From Lepidostoma basale (lineage: Eukaryota; Arthropoda; Insecta; Trichoptera; Lepidostomatidae): DNA of 64,000 nucleotides. Each line of letters begins with the position of its first letter. The first letter of the stretch is position 1. The stretch is from assembly GCA_022606425.2 (NCBI GenBank), contig JAHDVF020000013.1:124001-188000 (forward strand). Reading direction: 5' to 3'. Both the position numbers and the translations under genes were made by a program. Of the stretch, positions 1 through 10,745 are shown piece after piece. Under the pieces are notes generated by a model that saw only the letters and a list, made by a program, of their open reading frames with translations, made no database searches and was not told the origin of the DNA.

Positions 1-59
1 ATTATTTTGGAGTAAAATAAAAACGGAAAACAGTCAAAATCTTATTAAAACGTGAAATT

Positions 60-160
60 AAAAGACACGTGTCAAGTTTTGCACGCGAAAATACACCGCG
101 CGCGCAAGTCTTATCTTGTCGGCCGCCAGCTGACAACTGATTTGTAGCGTACATATAGCG
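60..160 (+). promoter_or_regulatory. CpG-rich stretch, possible promoter/5'UTR
   Basis: This roughly 100-bp block contains CGCGCGCG-type runs and GGCCGCC, in sharp contrast to the AT-rich DNA around it. It lies directly before a short ATG-initiated segment that ends in a consensus GTAAGG donor. A promoter and 5'UTR for transporter gene 1 is a reasonable inference. No TATA box or initiator was confirmed, and a transposon end cannot be excluded. Confidence 0.22.
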
Positions 161-188
161 ATGTCGGCTGGCATTCGACAAAGGATTG
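161..188 (+). CDS. Candidate first coding exon of SV2-like transporter gene 1
   Basis: The segment opens with ATG and encodes nine codons (MSAGIRQRI) plus one base, followed by the consensus donor GTAAGG at 189. The leftover single base fits the phase needed by the exon at 14285, giving an alanine codon at the junction. The paralogue's first exon (28010-28070) also ends one base into that alanine codon. The weakness is the implied 14-kb intron and the lack of sequence similarity to the paralogue's N-terminus. It could instead belong to another gene or be chance. Confidence 0.25.
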
Positions 189-190
189 GT

Positions 191-1846
191 AAGGGTTAAA
201 ATGATTTATTTTGGAATGTTTATGCTTTCGTTATAACAAATATTATAAATAAATTTTAAAAGATAATTTTATGTTCTTATTGGGGTTCAGGTATTAAACC
301 TACAACAAAGGAAACAAATCAAAGATTGGACCTGGTGTTAAATTTATTTGATTATTAATATTTTCTTTATTTTTAATTTCAAAAATTTCGAGATTGTTCA
401 AAGTTATATTTCTATTATTAATTCCATTATATTTATTATGAATGATATTTTTCAATGAGATGGTTTGCAAATTCTAGACCCGTTTTTGTTGGAAAAAATC
501 CAATTATCAGAATTTTCGATTATCCTAATGGAGTCCGGTCCCAATTGATTTGAATAATCGGAGTTCTAATGTATATGAAAATAAATAATAGATTTTGTTT
601 AAAATGCGTGATTCATAAAATATTTTTTTTACAATATTTTCATCCGAAATTTAACGCATGATATACGTAATACAATACTCAAATAAACTGCCATTATTCC
701 TTATCCCTAGGATCTCTGGAATCCAGGATAGGACCTATATTCTTCCTCATAATACTCAATTAATATTTCTGTTCACATTGGTGTCTGTAAACAAAAGTTA
801 TTTTGTTTTAAATATACATAAATGTTTTTTTTTTAACTTAACGAATTTTTCTAGTGCACCAATGATATATTTATTTACAATATATAACTTTACTATAAAC
901 ATTTATCATTCCATACCTTGAACCTAAAGGTCATCATTTGATGGACATTATGATCGGACATCATTATATATGTTTTGGGTTGTGTTATTTCACACGTGGT
1001 TAAACCAAAATGTGAAATTTGTGTTGTTTGCCATAAATTATTTTTAATTTCCAAATCTCAATTTTTTTTGTGTTTTTCTTCACTGAATCTTCTATATCCG
1101 TATCACAATTCATTATTTGAAATTTTGAAGGTATATGTTTTATTAATTCATTAATATGTAATTATTTTTCTTATTTTTTTTAATCTTTCGAGGTTACAGT
1201 ATTAATTATTTTTTCAAATATATGTTTCATTTACGACAAATGCCATAAAATGGAATTTAGAATAAAAATGTTGTACAATGGTTAAACTGATTCATACGTA
1301 AGTCATGTATATACAATTTTCTGTCAAATAGAAAATTGTGAAGGGCGGACATCTTGATGAATTTGTTTAGTGGCGGCCATTTTGTTTACATGAATTTTTG
1401 TCATGTGTCAATGTTTGTTAATTTGACAATGTTAATTGTATTTCTTTTCACAAATTGATAAAAAAAAAAATTAACAGAAAGAACATTGAATTTAAAATAT
1501 TTTAAATACAATGTTATGCCGAAATGATAAAGAACCTGATACGTTGATGCATTTTTTTTATGCATTATATGGTTAACCATTTCGATTTGGTGTATCTTTT
1601 GAGTGTTTGCTCATAAAATTGACAATCACCATGACAACGTAGGTGCCAAATATTTAAGATGACCACACGTTAATATTTTTCAGAATAATATAAAAAATTA
1701 CATTGCAAACTTTAGTAATATATTTTTTTCTAGTGGTGCATTTTTTGACTACTCAATCACCTTTTTTTCACTTTAAAGTAATGTTCAGATTTTACACTTA
1801 TTTGATATGATTAATCAACATAAAGAAACAACAACAAACAAACTAA
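191..1846. other. AT-rich region, no gene seen
   Basis: Long T- and A-runs with no ORF that has coding character. Short GGCGGCCAT-type islands near 1360-1380 recur near 2285 and 55690. The 87-codon ORF at 658 is compositionally simple (Phe/Ile/Asn/Leu) and is not credible as a gene. Confidence 0.5.
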
Positions 1847-2060
1847 TTTGTCAGACGTGGTGGTCGTAAGAAGGGCGGAATGGGGAATGTTGTATTACAT
1901 AAAGCGTGCGCTTAACCCAACCAATGACAGGTCATAAGTCCTGTAAACGCCACGATCACCATATTCTGTTTCCAATTTGCATCTTCGTCTCTATTGAGAT
2001 ACAATTAATCCTTAAAAATGATAACCCGCAATGGGTAAAATCCAGTATTTGTCTACAAAT
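1847..2060 (+). repeat. Dispersed repeat family D (unclassified), copy 1
   Basis: This block starts TTTGTCAGACGTGGTGG, runs through CCAATGACAGGTCATAAGTC and ends around AATGGGTAAAATCCAGTATT. Near-identical blocks lie at 21147-21322 (+), 10424-10600 (-) and 54365-54610 (-), with a partial one at 54653-54705. No coding capacity and no obvious TIR. It could be a SINE or a non-autonomous DNA element. Confidence 0.7.
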
Positions 2061-2655
2061 ATTTGTATACATTCAAAATGTGATAAAGAAACAACTTTAT
2101 ATGTCAAAACTTCATGTGCCTTTGTTTTCAATTTACAATTACATTTATTATGACATGACATATTTCTATCAAATATGTTCTATGCCTAATATGATAAATG
2201 AAACTGATTGATTAATTTTCGATTCTGTATATTTTAAATTTATTATATTAAAATTGTCAAAATTTTGAAACATGCTTACAACAAAATGGCCGCCAATAGA
2301 AGGTGTATTATGTTAAGATGGCCACCCTGTTTATCTTTAATGAAGGTTGTTTGTATGTTAATGTTAAACCTTTTATAGTCTAATGTAAAATATGTAATTT
2401 AATTGTTTGATGCTGTAAGATATATTATTAAGAATAATAAAATGAATTTTATTTTCAGTTCATTTTTTATTTGTGGGATCCGTACTCAATCAATAAATGA
2501 TAATATACATAACAGATTAGATGGAGTGATTTGATAAGTGATTAGATTAATGAAGCCTGCATGGGTGAACCTTAGAACTCATATTATATTTGTTATTTCA
2601 AAATAAAAAGAGATTTAAAATTACATATGAAATGAGATGAATTAAATTTTTTGTT
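2061..2655. other. AT-rich spacer
   Basis: No gene, RNA or clear repeat boundary is visible. The sequence is low-complexity AT-rich DNA with one GGCCGCC-like island near 2290. Confidence 0.4.
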
Positions 2656-3185
2656 TGAGAATTATAACTAACTAACTAAAACTAACTAACCCATCACGCC
2701 GTCTCCCCGAAAGGGTAGGCAGAAAGAATGGACTGCCACACTTTTCTTTCCTGACATATTTCTCTCGCTTCCTCAACATTCATACGTTGTGTCACGCACG
2801 CGTGTCGATTTCTCTGACTCCTCACGTGGCCGACATTCAATATTTGATTTATTTGATCGTGCCACGTTTTCCTCGGTCTTCCTCTATTTCTAGTTCCATT
2901 TACATCGTTAACATATATTTTTTTACCATTCTTTCTTCATTCATTCTTTCCATCTGTCCAAACCATCTTAACGATCCTTTCATTATTTTGTTCATATTTC
3001 ATTCGCACCACATTCACTTCTTATACTCGCATTTGACACTCTATCATATACAGATTTGCCACACATTCGTCTTAGAGATCTCATTTCTACTGCATTTATT
3101 CTACTTTCATCCTTCTTTTGCCGGTTCCATGCTTCACTTCCATACATAAGGGTCGGCCCAAGAACACCATTATGCACTGCCATCT
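2656..3185 (-). mobile_element. RTE-like LINE 3' fragment with (TTAG)n tail
   Basis: Read on the minus strand, this is the C-terminal part of a non-LTR reverse transcriptase: MAVHNGVL, then [35 protein letters not shown] and MNVEEAR. It ends at AACCATCACGCC followed by CTAACTAACTAA, the complement of a (TTAG)n 3' tail. Frameshifts break the ORF. At least ten further fragments of the same family lie in the window, in both orientations. Confidence 0.8.
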
Positions 3186-3452
3186 TAGCTTTTTAGAATT
3201 ATATAATTGGCTAAATAAAGGGAACTAGTTACAATCCAATATTCGTAATCAGTTTATCTTTTGATGTAATTTTTTTTCACACATTAAATTTTTCACATTT
3301 AACAATGCCAAATTGTTCTCCTTTTGTTTTCTACACTACTGTCATACAACAATAATCGGAACAAAATTCTCAATAATTCAGAAACGTCTTTGGGCATGCG
3401 CATCGTGTCCATTTCGAATTAATTTCTAGTATTCCTCTCTCAGAAGGGCATA

Positions 3453-4750
3453 CGAGGTCTGTTCAAAAAGTATCGCGAATTTTATATTTTTTCAAAAAGT
3501 ATTTATTTATTCATGAATATCTATTTTGTCCCCTTCAAAGTAATTCCCCTCGGATATAATACATTTATGCCAACGTTTTTTCCAATCCTCGAAGCACTTA
3601 AAAAAATCATTTTTGTGATCTTGTTCAGCTCCTCCTTCGATGCCGTCTTTATCTCCTCAATCGTGGCGTAGCGTCGTCCTTTCATGGGCCTCTTCAGTTT
3701 TGGAAACAGGAAAAAGTCACAGGGGGCCAGGTCTGGGGAATACGGTGGCTGCGGCACCATTACTGTGTTGTTTTTGGCCAAATATTCGCGCACAAGCAAC
3801 GATGTGTGAGCAGGGGCGTTATCATGGTGCAAAAGCCAGTTTTTGGTCTTCCACAAATCCGGGCGTTTCTGGCGGATTGCTTCGCGCAAATTGCGCATAA
3901 CTTGCAGGTAATATTCCTTATTGACCGTACTATCCTGTGGCAAGAACTCATGATGCACCACGCCCCTGCAATCGAAGAAAACTGTGAGCAAAACCTTCAC
4001 GTTCGACCGAACTTGGCGCGCTTTTTTTGGTCTTGGCTCATGCGGCAGCTTCCATTGGGATGATTGAGCGTGAGCATGATTCGTCACCAGTTATGACCCT
4101 CTGGAGCACATTTGGGTCGTCACGGACCGAGTCCAACATCTCCTGAGCAATGTTAACGCGATGCTGTTTTTGGTCGAAATTGAGCAATTTTGGCACGAAT
4201 TTCGCGGCGACCCGACTCATGCCCAAATCATTGGTTAAAATCGAATGGCACGAGCCAATCGATATGTTTAGGTCCTCAGCAACTTCTCTAACGGTGATTC
4301 GACGATTGGCTAATACTATTTTCTTCACTTTATCAATGTTTTCGTCTGTTGTTGACGTGCTCGGGCGTCCGGCACGCTCTTCGTCGTTCATATCTTCTCG
4401 GCCCTCTGAGAACATTTTGTACCACCGATAAACGTTGCTTTGGTCCAAGGTAGCTTCACCATATGCCACAGTCAACATTCGAAATGCGTCCGCGCACTTT
4501 ATTTTGTTTTTCACACAAAATTTGATACAGATTCTTTGATCCATTTTTTGGAATAGGCAAAAATCGAAGACGAGCCAAAACACATCCAAGCAAAACAGCT
4601 GTCAAAAATTAACTAAACATTCAAAATGGCCGACCTTGTCAGCATAAGTAAGGGACATGAGTACCAACATAACGCTACAAAAAAATCAAAAATCAAATAT
4701 ACGTAGCCAGCGGAAATTCAAAATTCGCGATACTTTTTGAACATACCTCG
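3453..4750 (-). mobile_element. Mariner (mauritiana/irritans-type) element, 1.3 kb, near full length
   Basis: The ends are inverted: CGAGGTCTGTTCAAAAAGTA at the left and the complement of CGAGGTATGTTCAAAAAGTA at the right. Both ends are flanked by TA (3451-3452 and 4751-4752), the Tc1/mariner target duplication. The 1298-bp length is typical of mariner. The transposase lies on the minus strand and is broken (see next entry). Family assignment rests on the transposase motifs and the TA duplication. Confidence 0.93.
3507..4544 (-). pseudogene. Mariner transposase, frameshifted
   Basis: The protein should be about 345 aa. It starts MDQRICIKF, has the N-terminal helix-turn-helix region and the GRPSTSTTDEN linker. 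The D,D34D catalytic triad is visible: ITGDES, HHDNAPAH, then 34 residues to the Asp in SPDLAPCDFF. Two lesions are seen. Around 4040-4070, after GDES, about ten expected codons are deleted and the frame shifts. A one-base shortening of an A/T run near 3610 then puts the C-terminal FKCFEDWKKRWHKC region out of frame. The element cannot encode active transposase but could be mobilised in trans. Confidence 0.9.
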
Positions 4751-4794
4751 TATATTCTAAACATTCTTGTACTCTTTCTTGATGATATCCAGAT

Positions 4795-4990
4795 TTTTGC
4801 TATTCATATTATGATGGTTGGGGGACAAATCACAGGGAGCGCCCTGGCGGGAGAATCTAAAACAAGTGTGCGAGGACATGAACTGCATCTCATATGTTGA
4901 GTTGAAGAGGGCTACAGAAGACCAAGCGCTGTGGAGGAAGAGGTGTAAGAATTTGCTGCAAACCAATCCCTATGATTGAAACTGCAAAGA
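4795..4990 (+). mobile_element. LINE 3' fragment (same family as 31780-32370)
   Basis: The plus strand carries CEDMNCISYVELKRATEDQA followed by LWRKRCKNLLQTN, which matches the end of the reverse transcriptase fragment at 31928-32347 (CRDMGC...EMKRIAEDRA, LLQTNH). Only the last ~60 codons remain. Confidence 0.7.
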
Positions 4991-5086
4991 AGATAATTAG
5001 CATATTTCGCCTTGCTAGGACATTATCAAAACATTTTGGAAATGTCTGAGCAAGATAAATTGTGTCAATTATAAACATAACTTACA

Positions 5087-5250
5087 AACTAACCATTGCG
5101 TTGTCCTCTAAAGGGTAGGCAGAAAGAATGCATCACTACACTGTTCTCTCTAGAAATACTTCTATCGCTTTCTCAACATTCATACATCGTATCATGCTTG
5201 TATGTCAATTTCTTCGACTCCTCATGTGATGATTAGTTAGTTAGTTAATT
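5087..5250 (-). mobile_element. RTE-like LINE fragment
   Basis: On the minus strand this is the terminal MNVEEAR...YP segment of the (TTAG)-tailed RTE family, followed by AACTAACC. A TTAGTTAGTTAGTTAA run also sits on the other side (5231-5252). Confidence 0.65.
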
Positions 5251-5349
5251 AACCCTTTGATATAGTGTGTTAACAATATAAGGTCTGAAAGGGTAATTGT
5301 TAGATTCTGATTGACAAGAAATCTTATATATATATTTTAAATTCTCTTA

Positions 5350-5535
5350 AAATTTATAACACAATTTATTTTTATTAACTGAGAGTGTCGCGGCAGCTGT
5401 TTCGCCAACTGATGTTGGGATCATCAGGTGTTACAATAAACTTTATTGTAACACCTGATGATGCCAATATCGGTTGGAAAAACAGCTGTTGCGGCACACT
5501 CAGTGAATAAAAATAAATTGTGATATTATAACAGT
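5350..5535. repeat. Palindromic foldback with hammerhead-like arms (family 2)
   Basis: An inverted repeat centred near 5441 (TTACAATAAACTTTATTGTAA). Each arm reads, outward from the centre, GTAACACCTGATGATGCCAA, a short hairpin, GGTTGG(C), (G)AAAACAGCTG and then CACTCAGT. The right arm has AAAA where other copies have GAAA, so it is degenerate. Related copies are at 53050-53665 and 57025-57120. Confidence 0.8.
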
Positions 5536-5689
5536 GTTATACATTTTAACCGTCAATAATGTTGAAGTATCATAGTGTTTCAGCCAAAACAATGGACTAT
5601 TTAACATATGTTTGATATTGTGCATCAAATAGATGACTCACTTCCATTAATTTTAAATTATTTTTAAAAATAAGTTATCATTGTTTTGC

Positions 5690-5875
5690 CTCTAAGGCTT
5701 TAAGAGGTATATGCAGCCGTGAGAAGGGCAGTATCTCCCGACCTTGCATTTTGAGATTGGTATGTGTGCGACTCCACAGAAATCATCTGCCGTGTGTGTG
5801 ACCTGTCCAGGAGGCCTTCATGAAAACCGACCTCCTCTAGAAGATGACACGACAAGAAGAAGAAGATGATGAAAA
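5690..5875 (+). repeat. Unclassified retro-tail ending in (GAA)n
   Basis: This segment (GTATATGCAGCCGTGAGAAG ... AGAAGATGACACGACAAGAAGAAGAAG) ends in a GAA-rich tail like that of the LINE fragment at 24195-24555. It is probably the 3' end of a LINE or SINE. No reading frame is retained. Confidence 0.4.
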
Positions 5876-5949
5876 AACAAAAGGTATATTTGATTTTAAA
5901 GTTTAGAACATCTACTACTACACTCCATTATTTTTTATTAAAAACAAGT

Positions 5950-6625
5950 ATTATTAGTAGTTGAGTTCGTGTATCTAGGTAGTATGTTTACAAGATATGG
6001 GCGAGTGGAGAGGGATATTGAAAGAAGGGTTGGGGCAGGCAACAAAGTGAATGGTGCACTTAAAGTTGTCATCGCAAACAAAAACCTATCCAAAAAAGCT
6101 AGAATGGCAGTGCACAATGGTGTTCTTCTACCGACCCTTATGTATGGAAGTGAAGCATGGAACTGGTAAAAAAAGGATGAAAGTAGAATAAATACAGTAG
6201 AAATGAGATCTCTTAGACGTATTTGCGGATACTCTGTGTATGATAGTGTCGAATGAAAATATAAGAAGTGAATGCGGTGCGAATGATGGTGTCATGAACA
6301 AAATAATGAAAGGATCATTAAGATGGTTTGGACATATGGAAAGAATGAATGAAGAAAGAATGGTAAAAAAATTATATGTTAATGATGTAAATGGAACCAG
6401 AAATAGAGGAAGACCGAGGAAAACGTGGCACGATCGAATAAATCAAATATTGAATGTCGGCCATGTGAGGAGTCAGAGAAATCGACGCACGTGCATGACA
6501 CGATGTATGAATGTTGAGGAAGCGAGAGAAATATGTCAGGAAAGAAAAGTGTGGCAGTCCATTATTTCTGCTTACCCCTTCGGGGATATGGCGTAATGGT
6601 TAGTTAGTTAGTTAGTTAGTATTAC
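5950..6625 (+). mobile_element. RTE-like LINE 3' end with (TTAG)n tail
   Basis: Among the most complete copies of this family in the window. The translation runs from VYLGSMFTRYGRVERDIERR through MAVHNGVLLPTLMYGSEAWN, GGVMNKIMKGSLRWFGHMER (approximate), [21 protein letters not shown] and MNVEEAREICQERKVW. It then stops and ends in GGTTAGTTAGTTAGTTAGTA. A stop after SEAWNW and a frameshift near 6240 inactivate it. Tandem 3' repeats in place of poly(A) are a known trait of RTE elements. Confidence 0.85.
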
Positions 6626-7135
6626 TTACCTAACCCAACATAGCCTATCTTTCATGTGTTAAACGAAAAAAACTTACATTTTGGTGCCTTAGAGTTCTTC
6701 ATTATTGTCACATGCTTCTGTATTTTTTATTAAGAATACATCTTTCCCTCCTCCAACTTATAAACTGTTCATTCATTTTTAAATATTAGACTTAGTTTTC
6801 CTGCACCTGATGATTGGAATACAGTGGAACCTCTAATAACGAGAATAATTCGTTCCAGAATATTACACGTTATGTGAAACACTCGTTAAGCGAAACAAAT
6901 TTTCCCATAAGGGTCAATGTAAAACACAATAATGCGTTCCATGTCGTATAAAATACATTTATTTTTAACGTTTATTAAACTAAAGTTACATACTTATAAA
7001 TTGTTAAAAGCGTAACAACCTGGAATGCGATTTGGATTTGAAAAAAACAATAAAAAATCTAAATAATTCGTTTGTTATTTATGAATTTATGAGAAATATT
7101 GAATTATTTTTTACTAGAAAGCTGTCTAGAGACAG

Positions 7136-7258
7136 ACCATACATTTAGCCCCATCATAAAACAACTACCAAATCACATTCCAACAATGTTTCCTACAGAC
7201 GTAAGAGGAATAGCCATTAGAGCTGAACCTCTGTAAGCCAGAAGATCCAAGTCCAAGT
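7136..7258 (+). mobile_element. Jockey-like LINE 3' end nested in the Tigger element
   Basis: The block CCATACATTTAGCCCCATCA ... AGCCAGAAGATCCAAGTCCA is almost identical to 62388-62506 and related to 21345-21435, 25413-25480 (-) and 42870-43015. At 62.5 kb and 42.3 kb it follows Jockey-type RT coding sequence, so it is probably the 3' region of that LINE. Here it interrupts the Tigger transposase remnant. Confidence 0.7.
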
Positions 7259-7261
7259 CCA

Positions 7262-7628
7262 TTTGTTTTTGCCTATGCTTCAAAATTTGGGGAAAATGTG
7301 ACACAGCATTATCATTGAATACATTTGTAGGACACATAGCCACCTCTTTATTAGGGTGATGCTTCTCAATGTACGATGCAGCACTTTCCCGTGCTTTCAG
7401 CATTACTCTTACTGCGTCAGAAGATTTTTGCTCTGCTACTTCCTACTCCTCCAAAACTTCTTGCTGTGAAACACAATGCAACTCCATAACCTCTTCGGTG
7501 GTCAGCTCTTGACTGTGCTCTTCCACAAGCTCATCAATATCGTTGTTATCCACCTTTAGTCCCATGGTATTAGCCAAAGCACAATCTTGTTGACGTGAAG
7601 ATGGAACCCTTTCTGCGTCAGTCATTAA
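7262..7628 (-). pseudogene. Tigger transposase C-terminal remnant
   Basis: On the minus strand two pieces resemble the Tigger/Jerky C-terminus. The first is MTDAERVPSS...NDIDELVEEHSQELTTEEVM...EE. The second, after a stop, is AASYIEKHHPNKEVA, then NVFNDNAVSHFPQILK. The catalytic DDE region is missing. Downstream the reading frame continues into LINE sequence (LDLLAYRGSALMAIP), which is not part of the transposase. Confidence 0.75.
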
Positions 7629-7949
7629 AGGAGCATTTTTTCCACAATCTGTTTTGCTTGTTATGCTAGGTTATGAGAGGTTCCACTGTATATACATGTT
7701 TTCCGTATGAAGCAATTAATGGTACATAAAAAAAATTATACGAAAGATAAGTAAGTTAAACGGTTAAATATTTGATTTGATTTGGTTTTAATCAGTTGCT
7801 GAAATTTATCATTATAATATTTACAATACTGTAAATAATATGATTGTAATTACATATTCATAACAAATCACACTGGATAATTACATCCTTGCAATCATAT
7901 TATTATTTTAATTTGGTTTAAATATGTAATAAATATCTAATCTTCGTGC

Positions 7950-8494
7950 TATTTCTCTGAGGAATTAGACAGAGAAGGTTGAGGTGTTCACTGTTCTGTC
8001 CTGACATATCTTTCAAGACTTCCCTGCTTTCTTGTGGGTTCTTCTAATCTTCAAAATCATTCAGAATTAGCTCAGATACCTAGATTGAAGAAAAAATGTA
8101 CAATACATAAGACCTTATTTTTTCTAGTTAACAGTAAACATAATGTTAGAGAATATAAAAGAATATTTGGGACATGCAAAGATAATATTTTAAACCCTTT
8201 TGGCAAATATAAATCTGAGCCCTACTAAAACATATATCCCAACAGTGAATGCTATGTATATTTTATCATGATTACATATTTGTAACATAATTTTATCGAT
8301 TAGACTCCAATCAAGTGGATTACTAGTTACACAGTGTCCGACATATTTACAGAACAGGATATCCAAATATTGACACAAATATTCTTTCCTTATATTTGGG
8401 ATATTTTATTAAATTATACATAAGCCCTGATTGGAATTATGATTGAAAGCATCTAATTGCATGAATTTGATTAGACATAATTGATAGATTTCAT
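7950..8494. other. AT-rich spacer with faint LINE traces
   Basis: The segment at 7985-8040 (CTGTTCTGTCCTGACATATC) matches the minus-strand end of the (TTAG)-tailed RTE family. The remainder holds no supportable feature. Confidence 0.35.
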
Positions 8495-8815
8495 TCTTCC
8501 TCTTCTTCTCCCTTACCCTTGATGTCTCCGCTGCTGGATATAGGTCCCTTACAAACGTTTCCATTCCTTCGTGTCGCTTGTCTTTCTCACCCACCATTTA
8601 CTAGCCGGGTATTAAGGTTTCATTGTTCGAACTTCTGTGGTCTTCCAACATCTCTTTTATTTTCTCATGGCCTCCATTTGATTAATCTGGATGTTCACTT
8701 ATCTAGTCTCGTTGTGTGTCCTACCCGTTACCACGTTAATTTCCCTGTGTGATCCAAATTGTTGACAACTCTGGTTCTACGTCTTATTTTTTCATTTTTA
8801 ATCGGTCTCTTAGAC
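8495..8815 (-). mobile_element. LINE 3' fragment
   Basis: Minus-strand reading gives pieces such as VGHTTRLDK, RDVGRPQKFEQ and a 3' segment complementary to CCGCTGCTGGATATAGGTC. These are typical of the C-terminus and 3' end of non-LTR retrotransposons. Frames are broken. Confidence 0.6.
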
Positions 8816-8989
8816 TCACACCAAGCAACTGTCTTTCCATGGATCGTTATGACACTTTAGGGTTTTGACTACTCTTTTGTGAGAATGCAAGAAATTGAAT
8901 GTAACTGATTATATAGAATAGATTAGAAGTAAACAATTTATTATTCAACTGATAAATAATGGAAATATATTTAGTTTTATTCCACTTGT

Positions 8990-9060
8990 TCTTTATTTTT
9001 GACTGGTTTCGGCAGCTCGCTGTCATCTTATGGAATCTGATCTTCACCAGAATATGGTTG
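8990..9060 (-). repeat. Hammerhead-like hairpin relic
   Basis: The minus strand reads AAGATGACAGCGAGCTGCCG then AAACCAGTC, i.e. a partial CTGAAGA box, a CAGC/GCTG hairpin, GAAAC and a short closing element. It resembles the foldback arms elsewhere in the window but lacks a paired arm. Confidence 0.4.
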
Positions 9061-9239
9061 CAAGCTGCATAAACCATTAGAAATAAATAATAAATAATAA
9101 GTAATAAAACTAAATTTACATTATAAATAAAAGAGTTTTTATTATTAGTTGTCAATTTCATTATTTGAGCCATTATGAACTTTTACCAAGATGTTTCATT
9201 TAAAATAATTTAATATTTTGATTCAATCTCAAAGATTCA

Positions 9240-9830
9240 ACTGAAAATCTCCATAGACAAGACAAAGAGCATGGTTACATCAAGACAACCAGTACGATGC
9301 AGGCTTGCATTAGATAATAAAATAATAGAACAAGTGATGGATTTCAAGTACTTGGGTGTTGATGTATCAAGCAGCAGTGACCTCTACGGAGAAGTAAGTG
9401 AACTAACAAACAGGGCCGCCGTTGTGGCTAGCTGCTTGACGAATGCTGTTTGGAAAAATAAAAATATGCTAAAGGAGAGCAAAATTCGAAGCTACAAGAC
9501 ATGGGTACGTCCTTTAATGACATACGGAATAGAAACGAGAGCTGACACCATCAGAACAAAAAGTCTCCTAAGAACCACAGAAATGAAGATTCTCCGATCC
9601 GTTGCGGGAATGACACTTCGAGACAGAATAAGAAATTCAGAAATAAGAAAGATCTGCAATGTGGAAGATGTCGTGCAATGGGGAAGACTGAGAAGACGCT
9701 ACTGGAAAGGTCATGTGGAAAGAGCATGTTCTGAAAGAGTGATATAAATATAGCCGCAAATAAAGTACCAACAGGAAATCAACCTGCAGGAAGACCACCT
9801 GCATTTCTGCTATTATTTATATATTTAAAT
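9240..9830 (+). mobile_element. RTE/CR1-like LINE C-terminal fragment
   Basis: An uninterrupted 158-codon stretch (9271-9747) encodes the C-terminal part of a non-LTR polymerase: VMDFKYLGVDVSSSSDLYGE, then YKTWVRPLMTYGIETRADTI, RTTEMKILRSVAGMTLRDRI and GRLRRRYWKGHVERA. The same family occurs on the minus strand at 35250-36100 (MTYGIEARADTVRTKHLLR). No endonuclease or catalytic YADD region is present. Confidence 0.85.
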
Positions 9831-10173
9831 CATTTAATGATTTTTATTTCATATGTAATTTTTTTTCCAATCGTTTTAACATGATAATTGATTCATAATT
9901 CTTGTGGTTTAAAAGGTATTGCGTTGTACAGAAACATGTTATATATGATAAGGTAAAACAATGAAAGTTTACTTTGATTAATTTCCACGTATTTGTTCAA
10001 ATTTAATTAAAGAAACATTTTTCCGTAATTTACTGCAGATAAGTATGACCATGAACATATAATGACTTGTTAAAATATCCATTTGCAGGTGTTGAACACA
10101 GTTGGATATAATTGTGAACGTTTTAATATTTCTTCTATGTTCGTCATACTTTGTGATGTAGATTCTTTATTTA

Positions 10174-10422
10174 TCTTTTTCTTTTTCATATACTTTGTAT
10201 ATACAACACTAACATTAAAAAATTAAAATTACAGACATGTTTCGGATACATATTATAAAGATACATAGGAATTTAAAATATTACTGACAGATGTTAAAAA
10301 CAATTTTATAATATTTTAAATATGTATCACTGAAGAAGGGCTGGTTGTCCAAAACATGTCTATGTAATTTTAATTTTTTAATGTTAGTGTTGTATATACA
10401 AAGTATATAAAAAAGAAAAAGA
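10174..10422. mobile_element. Foldback/MITE with ~70-bp terminal inverted repeats
   Basis: The left end TCTTTTTCTTTTTCATATAC through TTAAAATTACAGACATGTTTCGG is mirrored by the right end CCAAAACATGTCTATGTAATTTTAA...GTATATAAAAAAGAAAAAGA. The inner part of each arm carries the ACATGT palindrome. The right arm has CTGAAGAAGGGCTGG before it (hammerhead-like, degenerate). It abuts repeat D at 10424. Confidence 0.85.
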
Positions 10423-10423
10423 C

Positions 10424-10745
10424 AAATTTAATTGTATCTCAATAGAGACGAAGATGCAAACTGGAAACTGAATATGGTTGATCAAGGTGTTTACAGGACT
10501 TATGACCTGTCATTGGTTGGGTTAAGCGAACGCTTTATGTAATTACAACATTCCCCATTCCACCTATTTTCTTTATGACCATGTAAGACAAATTTTTGGA
10601 GGTTGTATATATGCTACAAATCTATACTTATCTTCACATATCAGTTTCAATACGCCATCTATGTAGATTTGATTACATATGTTAATCTTTTTAAGACTAA
10701 TCTGTATAATCCACACACTAACGCCATCTATGGAGATTAATTTTT
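10424..10745 (-). repeat. Dispersed repeat family D, copy 2
   Basis: Complement of the 1847-2060 block (TTAATTGTATCTCAATAGAG ... GACTTATGACCTGTCATTGG ... CATTCCCCATTCC). It is followed by ATATGCTAC and two ACGCCATCTATG motifs that also flank the 21-kb and 54-kb copies. It is probably inserted together with, or adjacent to, the foldback at 10174-10422. Confidence 0.65.

Larger units (their letters stand above)
6822..7688 (-). mobile_element. Tigger/pogo-like DNA transposon, internally deleted
   Basis: Terminal inverted repeats CAGTGGAACCTCTAATAAC... and ...GTTATGAGAGGTTCCACTG are flanked by TA on both sides (6820-6821 and 7689-7690). Both the TIR form and the TA duplication are typical of pogo/Tigger. 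At 867 bp it is much shorter than the ~2.5-kb autonomous form. It holds a transposase C-terminal remnant and a nested LINE piece. Confidence 0.88.

Noticed and set aside
2992..3183. Many ORFs with MAVHNGVL...GSEAWN as novel proteins
   Set aside because: They are C-terminal pieces of a non-LTR polymerase, repeated more than ten times with frameshifts.
7173..7403. Novel 76-codon protein
   Set aside because: Chimera of Tigger remnant and Jockey 3' sequence formed by nested insertion.
9271..9747. Intact host gene (158 codons)
   Set aside because: Lacks a start context and matches the antisense fragment at 35467-35748; it is a LINE C-terminus.
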